This document shows, in pieces, positions 1 to 7,687 of a stretch of DNA of 42,791 bases (the first letter of the stretch is position 1; every line of letters begins with the position of its first letter). The notes under the pieces are model-generated. The model was not told where the DNA came from, ran no database searches, and saw nothing but the letters and a program-made list of their open reading frames with translations. The DNA comes from Micromonospora sp. AMSO31t. Lineage in GTDB: Bacteria; Actinomycetota; Actinomycetes; Mycobacteriales; Micromonosporaceae. The DNA is taken from NCBI RefSeq assembly GCF_008868175.1, contig NZ_WBKT01000039.1:1-42791 (forward strand), given 5' to 3'. The position numbers were made by a program, and so were the translations under genes.

Positions 1-67
1 GGACCCGCGCCCGGCGGAACACCGCCTCGGCGTACTCCCGGACGACCTGGACGGCCTCCTGCTGCAT
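1..67 (-). CDS. Start of a gene running off the left edge (possible TOMM dehydrogenase)
   Basis: Only the first 22 codons are inside the window. ATG at 67 is preceded by AGGAG eight bases upstream and lies 10 bases after the YcaO stop, so it is almost certainly the next gene of the same operon. The visible N-terminus contains REYAEAVFRRARV. In TOMM operons a SagB-like flavin oxidase, which turns azolines into azoles, often follows the cyclodehydratase, and such proteins often begin with a similar short helix. That assignment is inference from context and a weak resemblance; too little sequence is present to identify the family. Confidence 0.5.
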   Translation of the reverse strand, partial: MQQEAVQVVREYAEAVFRRARV

Positions 68-77
68 GGCGGTGCTC

Positions 78-2027
78 CTAGGGGAAGGGGTGCGGGTGGG
101 GGTTGCGGCCGGTGGCGCCGAGCCGGTCCGGTCCGTGCGTGCCGCGGGCCAGGTGGCGCGCCAGGCGGTCGCTCCACAGCACCCGCTGGCGCTGCCAGCC
201 GAAGTCGATGGGGACCAGGGCGGGCGCCACCACAGCCATCGTGTGCACGCCGGCTACCTCCTGCTCCGGGCAGGTCTGGTCGACCGCAACGACGTCCCCG
301 CCGAGCCCGGCGATCAGCCCGCACAGGTACTCCATGTCGGCGCGCAGGTCGTCGTGGACCGGCCGGGTCGACAGCCAGTCCCCGTACAGGTCGTCCATCG
401 CGCGCAGCGGCGGGTCGTCGAAGAGGAAGCCGGCGTGGCGGGTCATCTCCGGCAGCCCGTACAGCAGGGCGTGGTGGCTCAGTTCGGTGACCTTCGTGTA
501 GTCGCGGATCATCTCGCGCAGCTCCGGCTCGCTGGCGGCGACGCGCTCGTCGAAGCCGGGCACGTAGGACGCGGTCTCGCAGACGGCCGCGCGGACCGCG
601 TCGTCGGGGTCGAGGCTCGCGCCGGCGGCGAAGCAGAGCTGACCGAGGCCGCCGCCGCGCTTCACGGCGACCGCGGTGACCACCGGCACGGGCAGGTCCG
701 CCCGGGTGTCGAACAGCCGGATGTCGTACCCCAGCAGGTCGACCCGGTCGAGCATGAAGTGCACCCGCTCGTCGCGGCAGGTCGCCGGGTCGATCTCGGC
801 GAGCCGGGCGGAGCCGTACCAGGCGAGCAGGAACGCGTCCCGCTCGACCAGCTCGAGCATGCCGTGCAGCAACGCCTCCTCGGGGCAGCTGCCGCTGGCG
901 CAGCCGTTGGAGCACTCCTGGACGAACTTGCGGTGGTCGGTGCGCCGGTCCAGGTAGTAGACGAGCTGCTCGGGCACCAGCCGCGGCACCTTGTCCCGCA
1001 GCGACCAGCCCCAGACCCAGGGCATCGGCCGGTCCGGCGCGTACTGCTCGTAGTAGAGGCCGTGCCCCTGGTAGAACGCCGGGTGGTAGCCCAGCCCGGC
1101 GGGGTCCAGGGCGTCCGGGGCCAGGTTGGCGTAGCTGTCGAAGACGCTGGTCCGCCGGGTGCGGGGGAACTGTCCGGCGTACCGTTCCAGCCCTTCCAGC
1201 AGTGCGTACGTCTCGCTGCCGCCGTAGCTGTTGGCGTGCCCGCTCCACCACATCTCGTGCAGGTCGTAGCGGCTGCGGATGCGGAAGTAGCCGGTCACCG
1301 GCGCCGTGGCGGTGGCGTTGTACGCCCGCAGCGCCCCGCCGCCGAGCGCGCCGGCCACCGGGTTCGCCAGCGCCGCGACGGGCAGGTCCAGCTCGCCGGC
1401 CGAGCGCAGCCGGTACGCGGACGGGTCCGGCTTGGGCCGGCGGGTGAGCGGGATGACCGCGGCCTCGGCGGTGTCCGGCGCGACGGTGGCGCAGGCCGGG
1501 CACTCGGAGTCGGCCAGCACCGGCACGGCCGTGGTCTCCAGGGTGTCCATCCGCAGCTGCCACAGCCGTCCGACGCCGGCCCGGTCGGTGCGCGGCCGGG
1601 CGGCGTCCAGCAGGAGCTGCCACAGCGCGTCGACGGCGAACGGTGTCAGGTGGGGCAGCGCGGCGACCGTGCCGACGCGGGCCTGGTGCTCCAGCGCGTG
1701 CCGCTCCTCGCGTACCCGGATGGCCTGCCACCGGCGCTGCGTGCAGAGCGGGCAGGGGCCCGGCGCGGTGCCCGTCCACCGTGGCCCGACCAGCGCGGTC
1801 GCGCCGTGCAACCAGATCGGCACCACCGCGCCGGTGCTGCCGTCGCCGCCGTCGGCGTACGCGTCGGTCAAACCGAGGGCGGCGATGCGGACGGTGACGC
1901 CGTGCAGCGGCGCGTCGGGACCGGCCGGCTGCCGCGCGCGATCCTGGAATCGCTCGTGGAACGCCTCGCCGAGCTGTTTGAGGCTGCTGTCCCACCCGGT
2001 GGAGGTGGTCCGGACATCGACGATCAT
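78..2027 (-). CDS. YcaO-domain azoline-forming cyclodehydratase (TOMM biosynthesis)
   Basis: About 649 residues from the ATG at 2027, which has AGGTGA five bases upstream; a GTG three codons earlier is possible but has no better site. The last two thirds are a YcaO domain: SGHANSYGGSETYALLEGL near residue 262, the ATP-site segment SNGCASGSCPEEALLHG near 373, then ELVERDAF. The protein ends in PHPHPFP, the Pro-rich C-terminus typical of active YcaO cyclodehydratases. The N-terminal 200 residues carry two CxxC pairs (about 92-95 and 176-179), resembling the zinc-binding part of E1-like partners. YcaO enzymes use ATP to cyclise Cys, Ser and Thr side chains onto the peptide backbone. The gene follows three precursor genes on the same strand, which fits a cytoplasmic modifying enzyme acting on them. 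Confidence 0.93.
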   Translation of the reverse strand: MIVDVRTTSTGWDSSLKQLGEAFHERFQDRARQPAGPDAPLHGVTVRIAALGLTDAYADGGDGSTGAVVPIWLHGATALVGPRWTGTAPGPCPLCTQRRWQAIRVREERHALEHQARVGTVAALPHLTPFAVDALWQLLLDAARPRTDRAGVGRLWQLRMDTLETTAVPVLADSECPACATVAPDTAEAAVIPLTRRPKPDPSAYRLRSAGELDLPVAALANPVAGALGGGALRAYNATATAPVTGYFRIRSRYDLHEMWWSGHANSYGGSETYALLEGLERYAGQFPRTRRTSVFDSYANLAPDALDPAGLGYHPAFYQGHGLYYEQYAPDRPMPWVWGWSLRDKVPRLVPEQLVYYLDRRTDHRKFVQECSNGCASGSCPEEALLHGMLELVERDAFLLAWYGSARLAEIDPATCRDERVHFMLDRVDLLGYDIRLFDTRADLPVPVVTAVAVKRGGGLGQLCFAAGASLDPDDAVRAAVCETASYVPGFDERVAASEPELREMIRDYTKVTELSHHALLYGLPEMTRHAGFLFDDPPLRAMDDLYGDWLSTRPVHDDLRADMEYLCGLIAGLGGDVVAVDQTCPEQEVAGVHTMAVVAPALVPIDFGWQRQRVLWSDRLARHLARGTHGPDRLGATGRNPHPHPFP

Positions 2028-2124
2028 GCGGTTCACCTGTCTGCGGTCGCGGGGCTGTGATGCGGGGAACCGGTGCCCCGCCGGCGTGGCTCGCCGGCGG
2101 GGGCGGTAGGGCGGTGGGCAGGGA

Positions 2125-2310
2125 TCACCCGCCGCCGCATCCGGTGCTGGTGCTGCTGCTGCAACAGCTCGACGTGCTGCAACTGCAGCAGCTGGAGCAG
2201 GAGCAGCTGGAGCTCGACCAGTCCATGACCATCGCGTCGATGGCGTCGACGTCCTCGATCTCGAACGTCTCCGTCTCCAGCGCGCGCAGTTCCTCAGTCA
2301 GTTCCGGCAT
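2125..2310 (-). CDS. TOMM precursor peptide 1 (third in the tandem set)
   Basis: A 61-residue peptide with GGAGG nine bases before its ATG. The acidic leader (about residues 1-30) contains ETETFEIEDV; the core after Trp31 is almost only Ser, Cys and Thr (eight Cys) and ends in a GCGGG tail. The block SSSCSCSSCCSCSTSSCCS (33-51) also occurs in precursor 3. The layout matches the thiazolylpeptide-type bacteriocin precursor family (TIGR03892 style). The product would carry many thiazoles and oxazoles. No dehydratase or pyridine synthase is visible here, so linear azole peptide versus macrocyclic thiopeptide cannot be decided. It is the precursor gene nearest the YcaO gene. Confidence 0.88.
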   Translation of the reverse strand: MPELTEELRALETETFEIEDVDAIDAMVMDWSSSSCSCSSCCSCSTSSCCSSSTSTGCGGG

Positions 2311-2385
2311 TTCCTTCCACCTCCCCTCGGGCGGTCAGGGCGCGCGGCGCCGGCGGCCGTCCGGAGCGACCGGCGGCGACGTCGC

Positions 2386-2604
2386 TCAGCTGGTGCTGCT
2401 GCAACTCGACGAGGTGCAGCTGCAACAACTGGACGTGCTGCAGCTGGAACAGCTCGACGTGCTCGTGCTGCTGCTGCAGATGTCCATGAGCTCGGCGGAC
2501 AGATCAGCGATGTCCTCGATCTCGAACGTCTCGGTCTGCAGGTCGCGAAGCTCGCTGCGGACCGAGTCGGGCAGTACGCCGGATGTCGGGGGTTGTGTGG
2601 GCAC
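2386..2604 (-). CDS. TOMM precursor peptide 2 (second in the tandem set)
   Basis: A 72-residue peptide starting at GTG 2604, with AAGGAG six bases upstream; the frame is open further upstream but without a better site. The leader is longer than in its neighbours, beginning with a Pro/Thr-rich stretch, and carries QTETFEIEDI. The core begins near DICSSS and has seven Cys in a Ser/Thr background. Its pattern differs from peptides 1 and 3: the first Cys is followed by SSSTSTSS before the next Cys, and it ends SSSCSSTS. It is probably modified by the same enzymes through the shared FEIE leader motif, giving a different azole pattern. Confidence 0.87.
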   Translation of the reverse strand: MPTQPPTSGVLPDSVRSELRDLQTETFEIEDIADLSAELMDICSSSTSTSSCSSCSTSSCCSCTSSSCSSTS

Positions 2605-2786
2605 AGGCCTCTCCTTGAGCCGCGTTCGAGCCGGTCGTCGGTGGTCCGCCCGCACCACCACGGTGGCTGCGGAGGCACGCAGGGGGCTACTCGCCGGCGT
2701 CGGCCGGCGGCGGATGGTGCGTCATCGTTGCGGCGTCCCACCGGGGACCGGAGTCGTCAGCGTCGGGGGCAACCCCGTCGGACCGG

Positions 2787-2969
2787 TCAGCCGCAGCTGG
2801 AGGTGCTGGTGCTGGTGCTGCAGCAGCTCGACGTGCTGCAGCTGCAGCAGCTCGAGCAGGAGCAGCTGGAGCTGGTGGCGGCGAGCGCCTCGCCGCCGTC
2901 CTCGACCTCCTCGATCTCGAAGGTCTCGGTCTCCAGCTCGCGGAGCTCGTCGTTCAGGGTGATCGGCAT
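2787..2969 (-). CDS. TOMM precursor peptide 3 (first in the tandem set)
   Basis: A 60-residue peptide from ATG 2969. The Shine-Dalgarno AAGGAGGTGA, the strongest of the three, decides this start over an upstream GTG. The leader MPITLNDELRELETETFEIE is acidic; the core from about residue 32 has eight Cys and otherwise Ser and Thr, with a final Gly. It shares a 19-residue core block with peptide 1, which suggests duplication. It is the first gene after the E1-like fusion gene, with a 54-base gap, so all three precursors are probably co-transcribed with it. The strong ribosome site suggests this peptide is made in the largest amount. Confidence 0.88.
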   Translation of the reverse strand: MPITLNDELRELETETFEIEEVEDGGEALAATSSSCSCSSCCSCSTSSCCSTSTSTSSCG

Positions 2970-3023
2970 GTTGTCACCTCCTTCCCGTGGTGCGTGCCTC
3001 GCCGAAACCACTGACGTGGTGGT

Positions 3024-5159
3024 TCAGTCGGCCGCCGGGGCCTGCCGGCGCAGCAGCACGACGCCGCTGCGGAAGGCCCCGGTGGCCCGGACGTCCCGGG
3101 TCGTCGTCTCGACCAGCAGGGCGTTCGTCCCCCGCTGCGCCAGCGCGGCCAGCACGGCCGCCCGGTCGGTCGGCGTGGCCGCCGAGGCGGCCGGGATGTC
3201 GCCGACCGTCAGCACGGCCGGGTCGAAGTCGCGCAGCACCGGGTCGCCGAGGTCGGCGGCGGCGCCCTCGAAATGCCGCACCTGGACCCGTCCGACCGCG
3301 TCGCGGACGGCCGCCAGCCGGGTCGCGACCGGGTCGTACCCGCCGGCGAGCGCCCAGTCCCGGTCACCGCCGTCGGGCGGCTCGGCGACGGCGAGCACGG
3401 CGTGCGCCGGCTCGGCCCCGGCCAGCGTGTAGACCGACAGCCGGCGGCCGAACCGGTGGGCGGCCTTGACCACGAACGCGGTGTCGTCGTCGCCGACCAG
3501 GTCCTCCTCGCCGACCGGGCGCACCTCGGCCCGCCCGCGCAGCGCGTCGATCAGCGCCCGGTAGGCCAGCGCGTCGGCCAGCCCCCGGTCGGCGACCTCG
3601 TCGAGGGAGCCACCGGCGGCGGCGCCGGCCACCGTCGGCTCGGCCCAGCCCTCGGCGTTGAACCCGGAGGTCGGCAACGCCAGCGCGGCCGGCACCCGGA
3701 CCGACCCGGTCCCGCCCAGGACGGTGGCCGTCAGCCAGCGGGTGCGCCGCCGCTCGTCGACCGGTGGCGCCGCGGTCGGCGCGAGCTCCGACCAGGGGAC
3801 CGGCTCCTCGCCCCGCTCGCGCAGCTCGGCCGCCGACGCGGTGACCGCCGCGGCCGGGTCCGCGTGGCGGGCGGCGTGGTCGCGGACCGCCACCCGGTAC
3901 GCGGTGAGTCGGGCGCCCATCACCGTGTGCACGTCGAAGGCGGTCACCTCCCGGGGGCCGCGCCGGCCGGGCAGCCGCAGCCGGGCCGTCTTCAACGGCG
4001 CCTGCTCCAGCGGGTCGTCGACGAACCGGGTGAACACGCCGGCGTTCGGCGTCACCAGCGCCTCGGCCCGCTGGTAGGTCTCCTCGTCGGAGCCGGCGGT
4101 CGGCCCCGGGTCGGCCACCTCGACGTCGCGGCAGACCGGGCACGCCGGGTGCGGGAGCACCCGCTCCCGGGTGGACTCCAGGGTGGCCGTGTCGAGCAGC
4201 AGGACCCCGCCGCCGGTGTCCGGGGCGAACGCGCCGGTGAGCGCGCGGAACAGTTCGAAGGCGGCGGCGTTGCCGAGCATCCGGGCGGTCACCTCGGGCA
4301 GGGCCGCGGCGACGTCGCCGCCGACGGCCAGCTGGCGCCAGAACTCGGCCGCCGTCGCCGGGTCCGCGGTGGCGGCCAGCCGGAGCTGGGCGCAGTGCCA
4401 GCACGGGGTCTGCCCGGCGAGGACGGTCGGGCCCACCACGGCGCGGGCGTCGTCCCAGCGCACCGGCACGAGCAGCGGCCCGTCCCGGTGGCAGTCGCGG
4501 GCCAGGGCGCCCAGGCGGGCCAGGCCGTCGGGACCGGTGCAGCAGACGACCGCGTCCACCGCGCGCAGGTCCGGTGCCCCGCCGGGGTGGCGCACCTCGA
4601 CCGGCAGGCCGTCGGCGCGCAGGTCCGCCAGCTCGGGCGCCAGGGCCTCGGCGTACCCCTCGGGGCCGTCGTCGGGGTGCAGGTCGAGGCGGACGCAGCC
4701 GTTGCGGAGCAGTCCGCTCGCCGCGGCCAGCAGCACCGCTCCCCCGCCGCAGAGCGCCACCCGCGCGGAGTGGAAGCGCTGGAACCGGCCGGTGGGGTCG
4801 TCCGCGAAGTGGTCGACGAACTCGATCTGGGCGGCGAAGCGGCGGGCCAGCGGCTCGGGCAGCGGGGTGCGGTCCCCCGCGTCCTTGGCGAAGCCGCGGT
4901 CGAGCAGCGCGCGCACCAGGGTGAGCACGGTCTGCCGCTGGCCCGGGTCGAGGGCGGCCGTGAGCTGGGCGAGCGTGTGCTCCCCGGTCAGGTAGGGGCT
5001 GAGCGACGTCAGCCAGCGGAACGCCGACCTGCCCTTGATCAGGAACGCGCTGTCCGGCCCCCGCAGATACGCGCCGGCCGGGGCGTCCAGGAAAACGACA
5101 TCGTGCCGCAACTTGGGGCGCATTTCCAGGCTGGTTGCACCGTCCGGCGGCTGGCTCAT
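3024..5159 (-). CDS. TOMM E1-like/leader-binding protein fused to a YcaO-like C-terminal domain
   Basis: 711 residues from ATG 5159, which has GGGGG upstream; the open frame extends further but looks non-coding. Residues 15-95 resemble the winged-helix leader-peptide clamp of TOMM cyclodehydratases. Residues 128-345 are E1/ThiF-like, with ARVALCGGGAVLLAAASGLL and two CxxC pairs at 253-256 and 340-343 for structural zinc. Residues about 370-705 look like a decayed YcaO fold: TSGFNAEGWAE then SLDEVADRGLADALAYRAL sit where SNG.A.G..EEA..ALLE is expected, and GTNALLVETTTRDVRATG resembles the late YcaO strand. This part lacks the acidic ATP/Mg pattern of the neighbouring YcaO, so it is probably structural. 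The protein likely binds the FEIE leader motif and presents the core to the YcaO partner. Confidence 0.85.
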   Translation of the reverse strand: MSQPPDGATSLEMRPKLRHDVVFLDAPAGAYLRGPDSAFLIKGRSAFRWLTSLSPYLTGEHTLAQLTAALDPGQRQTVLTLVRALLDRGFAKDAGDRTPLPEPLARRFAAQIEFVDHFADDPTGRFQRFHSARVALCGGGAVLLAAASGLLRNGCVRLDLHPDDGPEGYAEALAPELADLRADGLPVEVRHPGGAPDLRAVDAVVCCTGPDGLARLGALARDCHRDGPLLVPVRWDDARAVVGPTVLAGQTPCWHCAQLRLAATADPATAAEFWRQLAVGGDVAAALPEVTARMLGNAAAFELFRALTGAFAPDTGGGVLLLDTATLESTRERVLPHPACPVCRDVEVADPGPTAGSDEETYQRAEALVTPNAGVFTRFVDDPLEQAPLKTARLRLPGRRGPREVTAFDVHTVMGARLTAYRVAVRDHAARHADPAAAVTASAAELRERGEEPVPWSELAPTAAPPVDERRRTRWLTATVLGGTGSVRVPAALALPTSGFNAEGWAEPTVAGAAAGGSLDEVADRGLADALAYRALIDALRGRAEVRPVGEEDLVGDDDTAFVVKAAHRFGRRLSVYTLAGAEPAHAVLAVAEPPDGGDRDWALAGGYDPVATRLAAVRDAVGRVQVRHFEGAAADLGDPVLRDFDPAVLTVGDIPAASAATPTDRAAVLAALAQRGTNALLVETTTRDVRATGAFRSGVVLLRRQAPAAD

Positions 5160-5204
5160 GCGACCCCCCATGACAACGACCACGGTCACTTCGAAAGCGT
5201 CTTC

Positions 5205-5233
5205 ATGCTGCCCAAGGTCATGTCTTTCGTCAA
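5205..5233 (-). promoter_or_regulatory. Candidate promoter of the TOMM operon
   Basis: On the minus strand TTGACG (5233-5228) is followed after 17 bases by CAGCAT (5210-5205). It lies about 45 bases upstream of the E1-like gene start. The -35 is close to consensus; the -10 is only a partial match. Inference from sequence alone. Confidence 0.4.
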
Positions 5234-5379
5234 CAGATTGTTTCGCACGAGGTAGTGACGCGAGCAGATTTGAGCGCGTCGAGCTGCGGCTAAGACAAAA
5301 ACCTCGGCCGGCCCGGACGACGGCCCTACCGGAGTCGATGGATCTTCGGTACTCTGTGCGCGTCGTTACTCCGTCGCAG

Positions 5380-5420
5380 GTCAGAGGCTCGATTGCCCGC
5401 CGCTGGGCGTCGCCTCTGAC
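5380..5420. other. Long stem-loop in the divergent intergenic region
   Basis: GTCAGAGGC (5380-5388) and GCCTCTGAC (5412-5420) are perfect 9-bp arms, with an inner GCCC/GGGC pair (5395-5398 and 5405-5408). It lies between the TOMM operon and the divergent ABC transporter. It has no T-tract, so it may be a regulator site, an mRNA leader structure or a Rho-type terminator; I cannot tell which. Confidence 0.4.
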
Positions 5421-5537
5421 GCGGGGGCGTGGCGGCACGACGGCGCACCAAACCAGCGGGACCGGCCTTAAGCAGCGCTAAGTCCGGGCGAAGAAATAAA
5501 AACCCCGGAGTGCAGTCGGAATGGGAAGGAATCCGGG

Positions 5538-5606
5538 ATGAACGCGAAGCAAAACCCGACCGACGCTCCGACGGCACGGCATCGTACGATTGCGGTGGCA
5601 CGTTGA
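5538..5606 (+). CDS. Possible 22-residue leader peptide coupled to the ABC ATPase
   Basis: ATG 5538 has AAGGA eight bases upstream and opens a 22-codon frame beginning MNAKQNPTDAPT and ending in TGA at 5604-5606. That stop overlaps the TTG at 5603, the only plausible in-frame start for the ABC ATPase, giving TTGA. The ATPase start has no clear ribosome site of its own. Translational coupling through this short ORF would explain that. No homology is recognised, so expression is unproven. Confidence 0.4.
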   Translation: MNAKQNPTDAPTARHRTIAVAR

Positions 5607-6586
5607 GGAATGACCGTTTTGCCATTGAAATTCATCAAGTGACCAAACGCTATCCCGGCGGGATCACCGCGGTGGACGGCCTTGACCTGCGGGTGCGCGA
5701 GGGCGAGGTGCTCGGCTTCCTCGGGCCCAACGGCGCGGGCAAGACCACCACGATGCGCATGCTGGTCGGGCTGGTCCGCCCGACCAGCGGCCGCATCGAG
5801 GTGCTGGGCCGGCCGCCGGGCACCCCCGACCGGCTCGCCCGGGTCGGCGCCCTGATCGAGTCGCCGGCCTTCTATCCGCACCTGTCCGGCCGGGACAACC
5901 TGCGGCTCGCCGCCCGGTACGCGGGCGCGCCGGAGCGGGCCGCCGACCGGGTGCTGACGGAGGTGGGCCTGACCGACCGGGCCGGCTCGCCCTTCCGGAC
6001 GTACTCCCTCGGCATGAAGCAGCGGCTCGGCGTGGCCGCCGCCCTGCTCAAGGAGCCGAGCCTGCTGATCCTGGACGAGCCCACCAACGGCCTCGACCCG
6101 GCCGGGGTGACCGACATCCGCGAACTGCTCCGCACGCTCGGCCGGCGCGGCCACACCGTGCTGCTGTCCAGTCACGTCCTCGGCGAGGTGGAGCAGATCT
6201 GCGACCGGATCGTCGTCATCGACGCCGGGCGGCTGGTCGCCGACGGCACCCCGGACGAGCTGCGCGGGTCCCTCGGCCAGGCGGTGCTGGTGATCGACGC
6301 CGACCCGGCCGACCGGGCGGCGGAATGCCTGCGCGGGCACGACGGGGTCCGGTCGGTGGAGCTGGCTGACGGGCGGCTGCGGGTCACCACCGACCCCGCC
6401 CTGGCCGCGGCCCTGAACCGCCGGCTGGTCGAGTCCGGGATCGACGTGCGGGAACTACGCCCCGTGCGGCACTCGCTGGAGGAGGCGTTCCTCAGCTTGA
6501 CCGCGCCCGCGCGGCCGCCGGTGGCCGGGTCCGAACCGCCGGGCCGGGAGCAGGAAGCGGCAACCACGACGGGAGGCGTCCGATGA
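5603..6586 (+). CDS. ABC transporter ATP-binding protein (BcrA/DrrA type)
   Basis: About 327 residues if started at TTG 5603. Homology-like sequence begins at FAIEIHQVTKRYPGG, so the true start must be close; the frame is open further upstream but looks non-coding. Walker A GPNGAGKTT at 41-49, signature YSLGMKQRLG, Walker B LLILDEPTNGLDPAG, then the H-loop LSSHVLGEVEQICD. The C-terminal tail with RHSLEEAFLSLT is typical of ATPases that pair with ABC-2 permeases. It powers export or self-protection at the membrane. The next gene overlaps it by ATGA. Its position divergent to the TOMM operon suggests export of, or immunity to, the peptide product; that role is inferred. Confidence 0.92.
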   Translation: MRNDRFAIEIHQVTKRYPGGITAVDGLDLRVREGEVLGFLGPNGAGKTTTMRMLVGLVRPTSGRIEVLGRPPGTPDRLARVGALIESPAFYPHLSGRDNLRLAARYAGAPERAADRVLTEVGLTDRAGSPFRTYSLGMKQRLGVAAALLKEPSLLILDEPTNGLDPAGVTDIRELLRTLGRRGHTVLLSSHVLGEVEQICDRIVVIDAGRLVADGTPDELRGSLGQAVLVIDADPADRAAECLRGHDGVRSVELADGRLRVTTDPALAAALNRRLVESGIDVRELRPVRHSLEEAFLSLTAPARPPVAGSEPPGREQEAATTTGGVR

Positions 6587-7425
6587 TGGCGGCGGTGCGG
6601 GCGGCCTGGTTCGCCGACCGGAAGCGGCCGGCGGTGTGGACCGTGACGGCGACCTGGCTCGTCCTCGCGCTCGGCTTCGGCATCGGGGTGCCCTACCTCG
6701 TGCACCTGGCCCTGACCGGCGACCCGGAGGAGGCGAAGTCCGCCGAGTCCCTGCTGGCCGCCGTCCTGCCCGGGCAGCTCGTGCCCACCGGGATCGGGCT
6801 GTTCCCGCTCTTCGGGGGCGCCATCCTGGTGATCCTCGGCGCGCTCGTGGTCGGCAACGAATACCGCTGGGGAACGTGGAACCTGGTCTTCACCCAACGG
6901 CCCCGGCGGGTGCAGGTCATGGCCGGGCAGGCCGTCGTCCTGTGCGGGCTGACCCTGCTCATCGCGGTGCTCACCTTCGGCGTGCTGGCGCTGACCACCG
7001 GTTCCCTGGCCGCCGTCGAGGGACGGTCCGCCGACTGGCCGTCGGCCGGGCGGCTCCTGGCGGCGGTGGCCGGGGCGTGGCTGATCTGCACCGCCCACGC
7101 CGCCGTCGGCTGGTTCCTCGCGATCGCCTTCCGCAGCGCCACCACGGCCATCGCGGTCGGTCTCATCTGGACGCTGGTCCTGGAGAACGCGGTCAGCGCG
7201 CTCGCCCTCGCGCTGAGCCCGCTGACCGTGCTCCAGAAGGTGCTGCTGGCACCGAGTTCCGGCGCCCTGGCCGGCGCGCTGGGCGCGCGGTCCCAGTTCG
7301 ACGGGGGCACGCCCGGGGTGCTGGAATCGTCGAGCGCGCTGATGCCGACCCTGGTCCTGCTGGGCTACGTTCTGGTCATGTTCACCACGGGCAGCTGGCT
7401 GGCCACGCGGCGCGACGTCGGCTGA
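6583..7425 (+). CDS. ABC-2 type transporter permease
   Basis: 280 residues starting within the ATGA overlap with the ATPase gene. About six hydrophobic helices are visible: near residues 20-45, 65-90, 110-140, 160-180, 187-215 and 255-275. The loop VGNEYRWGTWNLVFTQRPRR is the conserved cytoplasmic segment (NEYRWGT) of ABC-2 permeases of the BcrB type. It would form the membrane channel for the preceding ATPase, as a homodimer or with an unseen partner. The substrate is unknown; the neighbouring TOMM product is the natural candidate. Confidence 0.9.
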   Translation: MMAAVRAAWFADRKRPAVWTVTATWLVLALGFGIGVPYLVHLALTGDPEEAKSAESLLAAVLPGQLVPTGIGLFPLFGGAILVILGALVVGNEYRWGTWNLVFTQRPRRVQVMAGQAVVLCGLTLLIAVLTFGVLALTTGSLAAVEGRSADWPSAGRLLAAVAGAWLICTAHAAVGWFLAIAFRSATTAIAVGLIWTLVLENAVSALALALSPLTVLQKVLLAPSSGALAGALGARSQFDGGTPGVLESSSALMPTLVLLGYVLVMFTTGSWLATRRDVG

Positions 7426-7446
7426 CGGAGCGGAGGAGACGTCGAG

Positions 7447-7680
7447 ATGGACTTCCTACTCGCCTTCGCGGTGACCGGCCTGGCGGCGTCCGGGGGGTGG
7501 ATCGCCTGGGCCGCGGTCCGCGGCTGGTCGCGCGCCCGGGACCGGCGCCACGAGCTGCGGCTGGCCCAGGCCCGGGCGAGCGCGGACATCCGGCGCGCCG
7601 AGCTCGAGGCGCAGGTCCGCGAGGCCGAACTCGCCAACGAGACCTACGAGGACTTCGTCCGCCGCCACCCGGAACGCTGA
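7447..7680 (+). CDS. Small membrane-anchored coiled-coil protein
   Basis: 77 residues with GGAGGA before its ATG, 21 bases after the permease gene and so probably in the same operon. Residues 3-26 form one hydrophobic helix; the rest is a charged helix rich in Arg, Glu and Ala (about 28-68) with heptad-like spacing, ending FVRRHPER. No family is recognised. Its size, anchor and position suggest an accessory or immunity factor for the ABC transporter, but the sequence does not prove this. Confidence 0.75.
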   Translation: MDFLLAFAVTGLAASGGWIAWAAVRGWSRARDRRHELRLAQARASADIRRAELEAQVREAELANETYEDFVRRHPER

Positions 7681-7687
7681 GGCCGGC

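Noticed and set aside
66..2060. 664-codon open frame on the plus strand opposite the YcaO gene
   Set aside because: Antisense shadow: rich in Val, Arg, Gly and Gln with no family features, while the minus strand encodes a clear YcaO protein.
2140..2900. CTGCTG/CAGCTG-rich repeats considered as a repeat array or CRISPR
   Set aside because: They are the codons for Ser/Cys cores of the three precursor peptides; there are no regular spacers.
3273..5255. 660-codon plus-strand frame opposite the E1-like gene
   Set aside because: Low-complexity RRGDR/GQ-rich translation; the minus strand has zinc motifs and a leader-binding domain.
5380..5420. Possible tRNA because of the GGCTCGATTG segment inside the stem-loop
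   Set aside because: No cloverleaf can be drawn; acceptor and anticodon arms are missing.
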